Notes under the pieces: generated by a model
What the model saw: the letters and a program-made list of their open reading frames with translations, nothing else
Told to the model about the DNA's origin: nothing
Database searches by the model: none
Program-made: the position numbers and the translations under genes
DNA from: Propionibacteriaceae bacterium
Lineage (GTDB): Bacteria; Actinomycetota; Actinomycetes; Propionibacteriales; Propionibacteriaceae
NCBI GenBank assembly: GCA_021323255.1
Contig: JAJTCL010000008.1
Location: forward strand, 1-39,290
Reading direction: 5' to 3'
Length of the DNA: 39,290 nucleotides
In this document: in pieces, positions 37,946 to 39,290 of the stretch
Layout: each line of letters begins with the position of its first letter
Position numbering within the stretch: the first letter of the stretch is position 1

Positions 37946-38317
37946 CTACTGCTTGGACTGCTCCTCGAGTCGGGCTCGGATGATCTTCTCCACGAGCTCC
38001 CTCGGAAGGGGCTGATCAGCGCTGAAGTGGATCGTGGCTCCGGAGACTTTGTGTGTTTTGGTGATCTCATCCTTCATCGCTTTGGCGAGCTGAGGGCTCA
38101 TGGTGAAGAAGGACAAGTGGTTCTGCTGAGCAGCGAAGCCGACCAGGTCCGGCCGCACCGCGAAGATCACCGCCCCTCCGTAGGAGATTCGCTCCTGCAC
38201 ATCCGGCACTGACGCCTTGATCAACTGCCGTAATTCTTCGAGAGTCTTTCGCTCCTGGTCCGGCAGCGCCGCCAGGTAGCCGTCCACCGCTTCCGGGTCA
38301 TCCTTGCTTCGTGGCAT
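37946..38317 (-). CDS. DUF1801-type protein 2 (YdhG/iron-chaperone-like)
   Basis: Some relatives are annotated as iron chaperone of frataxin type; activity here is unknown. The 123 residues show VDGYLAALPDQERKTLEELR, SVPDVQERISYGGAVIFAVR, and HLSFFTMSPQLAKAMKDEIT followed by ATIHFSADQPLPRELVEKII, which is the standard DUF1801 pattern through the family's C-terminal helix. Start at the ATG 38315-38317. It differs strongly in sequence from its neighbour, so they are not a recent duplication. Confidence 0.82.
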   Translation of the reverse strand: MPRSKDDPEAVDGYLAALPDQERKTLEELRQLIKASVPDVQERISYGGAVIFAVRPDLVGFAAQQNHLSFFTMSPQLAKAMKDEITKTHKVSGATIHFSADQPLPRELVEKIIRARLEEQSKQ

Positions 38318-38359
38318 CCGGTTCGGAACCTCCGCTCGATGTTCCTGATCAGCGGCCGG

Positions 38360-38545
38360 TCAGACGTTGGCCGATTCCAACGCTACTTCGCCGCTTGGCA
38401 CCGCAGCCCTCCGCCTGGAGCGCACCGCGGCGAGATAGAGGCCAGCAGCTGTGACCAGCAGGACAGCGATTAGATCGGAACCCTCGCCACATCGGGGACC
38501 TCTAGTGCGCTGAGGTGCGTGCGGGTGTTGGTCACTCAACTCCAT
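38360..38545 (-). CDS. small single-pass membrane ORF, possibly coupled to the Rrf2 gene
   Basis: 61 codons: a polar start MELSDQHPHAPQRTRGPRCG, one clear hydrophobic helix (LIAVLLVTAAGLYLAAV) followed by RSRRR and a short acidic tail. Its ATG overlaps the stop of the Rrf2 gene by ten bases, which favours translation by coupling. I do not recognise it. It may equally be a fragment of a larger membrane protein or a chance frame. Confidence 0.4.
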   Translation of the reverse strand: MELSDQHPHAPQRTRGPRCGEGSDLIAVLLVTAAGLYLAAVRSRRRAAVPSGEVALESANV

Positions 38546-38982
38546 GCGGAGGGGTTCGCGACCAAAGTGGCAACCGGCTTCGGCATCTCGCCAGAAACCA
38601 CATGCGCAAGCGTGACGCCCTCCAGAATCGCCCGTTCCGAAGCCCGCAAAGCTATCCAGACCTCCTGCAGTGCCGCTGCCGATCCGACGTAGGCCAAGTT
38701 CTCTGGCCGACTGCCGCGCACGTTGGCTAGCTCGCCGTCAAGGGCCCGGATCACATCGGCGATGCTGATCGTCCCAGCCGGCCTTGCCAGGCGATACCCA
38801 CCCTCGGGCCCGCGTTGGCTGCGCAGCAGTCCCGTGCGCCGCAGCTCACCGAGGATGCTCTCCAGGTATTTGTTGGGGAGACGCTGCGCTTCGGCGAGCT
38901 GCTCCACGGTACGCGGCGCGTCGGCGGCGGCCAGCTCCGACATCGCCCGGAGCGCGTAGTCCACTCGAGCCGAAAGCCTCAT
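38536..38982 (-). CDS. Rrf2 family transcriptional regulator without cysteines
   Basis: DNA-binding regulator. The 148 residues start with MRLSARVDYALRAMSELAAA, continue through a winged helix (TVEQLAEAQRLPNKYLESIL, LRRTGLLRSQRGPEGGYRLA) and a dimer helix (QEVWIALRASERAILEGVTL). Iron-sulfur members such as IscR and NsrR hold three cysteines in the loop before that helix; this protein has no cysteine at all, so it cannot bind a cluster in that way and more resembles CymR-like members. Starts at the ATG 38980-38982. The target is unknown; the tiny membrane ORF downstream is the only likely co-transcribed gene. Confidence 0.88.
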   Translation of the reverse strand: MRLSARVDYALRAMSELAAADAPRTVEQLAEAQRLPNKYLESILGELRRTGLLRSQRGPEGGYRLARPAGTISIADVIRALDGELANVRGSRPENLAYVGSAAALQEVWIALRASERAILEGVTLAHVVSGEMPKPVATLVANPSAWS

Positions 38983-39041
38983 CCGAGCAGACCCCTCTTA
39001 CCACCACAATCTCCGGTCACGGCTTCACCTCACGATCGACC

Positions 39042-39290
39042 TTACTGCCACAACACAGCGACTGCGGCGCTGGTCAGCGTGAGGCCGCCGATCAGCCCCC
39101 AGAGCCCACGCGGGATGGAGGCGAACTTCCGGTTCTTCACCACCAGCAGTACTACCAAACCCGTCAACAGGAGCTTAAGGGCGATCTTGACGTGGTTCAC
39201 CGGAGTGGGGCCGATCTCCTCCAGCCAGACCAGCGCCACACCTGTGATCAAAAGCGTCAGGGACCCGTGCAGCATCGCTGCATTGACCTC
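39042..39290 (-). CDS. small integral membrane protein, N-terminus outside the window
   Basis: The visible 82 residues include EVNAAMLHGSLTLLITGVAL, VWLEEIGPTPVNHVKIALKL, LLTGLVVLLVVKNRKFASIP and GLWGLIGGLTLTSAAVAVLW, three hydrophobic helices. The frame continues upstream past the in-frame ATG at 39275, and relatives have another helix before a VNxAMLHG segment, so that ATG is probably internal and the gene runs off the edge. Function unknown. It precedes the Rrf2 gene by about 60 bp on the same strand. Confidence 0.65.
   Translation of the reverse strand, partial: EVNAAMLHGSLTLLITGVALVWLEEIGPTPVNHVKIALKLLLTGLVVLLVVKNRKFASIPRGLWGLIGGLTLTSAAVAVLWQ

Overview
The window is 39.3 kb of a high-GC actinobacterial chromosome (Actinomycetota). 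Three things point there: the gene order DUF6350-purN-purH-folD-DUF3017 lying near mdh, icd and sucCD, the many GTG starts, and families such as a PknH-like sensor, an RskA-type anti-sigma factor and DUF559. A propionate-metabolising lineage such as Propionibacteriales fits the methylmalonyl-CoA mutase, but that placement is inference. Almost everything is core or housekeeping content. No tRNA, rRNA, CRISPR array, prophage or transposase gene was recognised.

Region by region. Positions 1-7.4 kb hold a run of minus-strand genes: partial metG, a coupled cdd-add pair for pyrimidine and purine nucleoside salvage, an M20 amidohydrolase, the large subunit of a split acyl-CoA mutase with methylmalonyl-CoA-type specificity residues, and an APH-fold kinase. 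Positions 7.5-13.3 kb hold a Na+/H+ antiporter fused to a UBP-type zinc finger, trpS, a CorC/HlyC-type CBS membrane protein and a two-domain GNAT acetyltransferase. Positions 13.3-16.5 kb are the most disturbed part: a frameshifted anti-sigma factor, a UDP-glucose dehydrogenase, and a decayed DUF559 gene lying between two long palindromes that share the same arm sequence. Positions 16.5-20.8 kb hold icd (NADP type), a uridine-kinase-like P-loop kinase, mdh, and two related Pro/Gln/Tyr-rich membrane proteins, the first of which is frameshifted.

Positions 20.8-25.4 kb are the tight minus-strand operon DUF6350-purN-purH-folD-DUF3017, joining de novo purine synthesis to the one-carbon pool. A PknH-like receptor diverges from it. 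Positions 27.3-30.2 kb hold sucCD, a relic of a regulator gene, and the small B12-binding mutase subunit. The mutase makes succinyl-CoA, which SucCD consumes, and mdh and icd belong to the same cycle, so much of the window concerns the propionyl-CoA/succinate branch and the TCA cycle. Positions 30.2-37.4 kb hold a lipase, two tandem M23 cell-wall peptidases with matching candidate operators, the UvrD/PcrA helicase and a phospholipase-D/cardiolipin-synthase-like protein. The right end carries two DUF1801 proteins, a small membrane ORF coupled to an Rrf2 regulator, and a membrane protein cut by the window edge.

The less ordinary features are several short dispersed repeat families sitting at gene starts and ends, the paired palindromes around the DUF559 pseudogene, the 11-bp-phased repeats shared by the two M23 leaders, the antiporter-zinc-finger fusion, and four broken genes. 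Some of the single-base breaks could be sequence errors.
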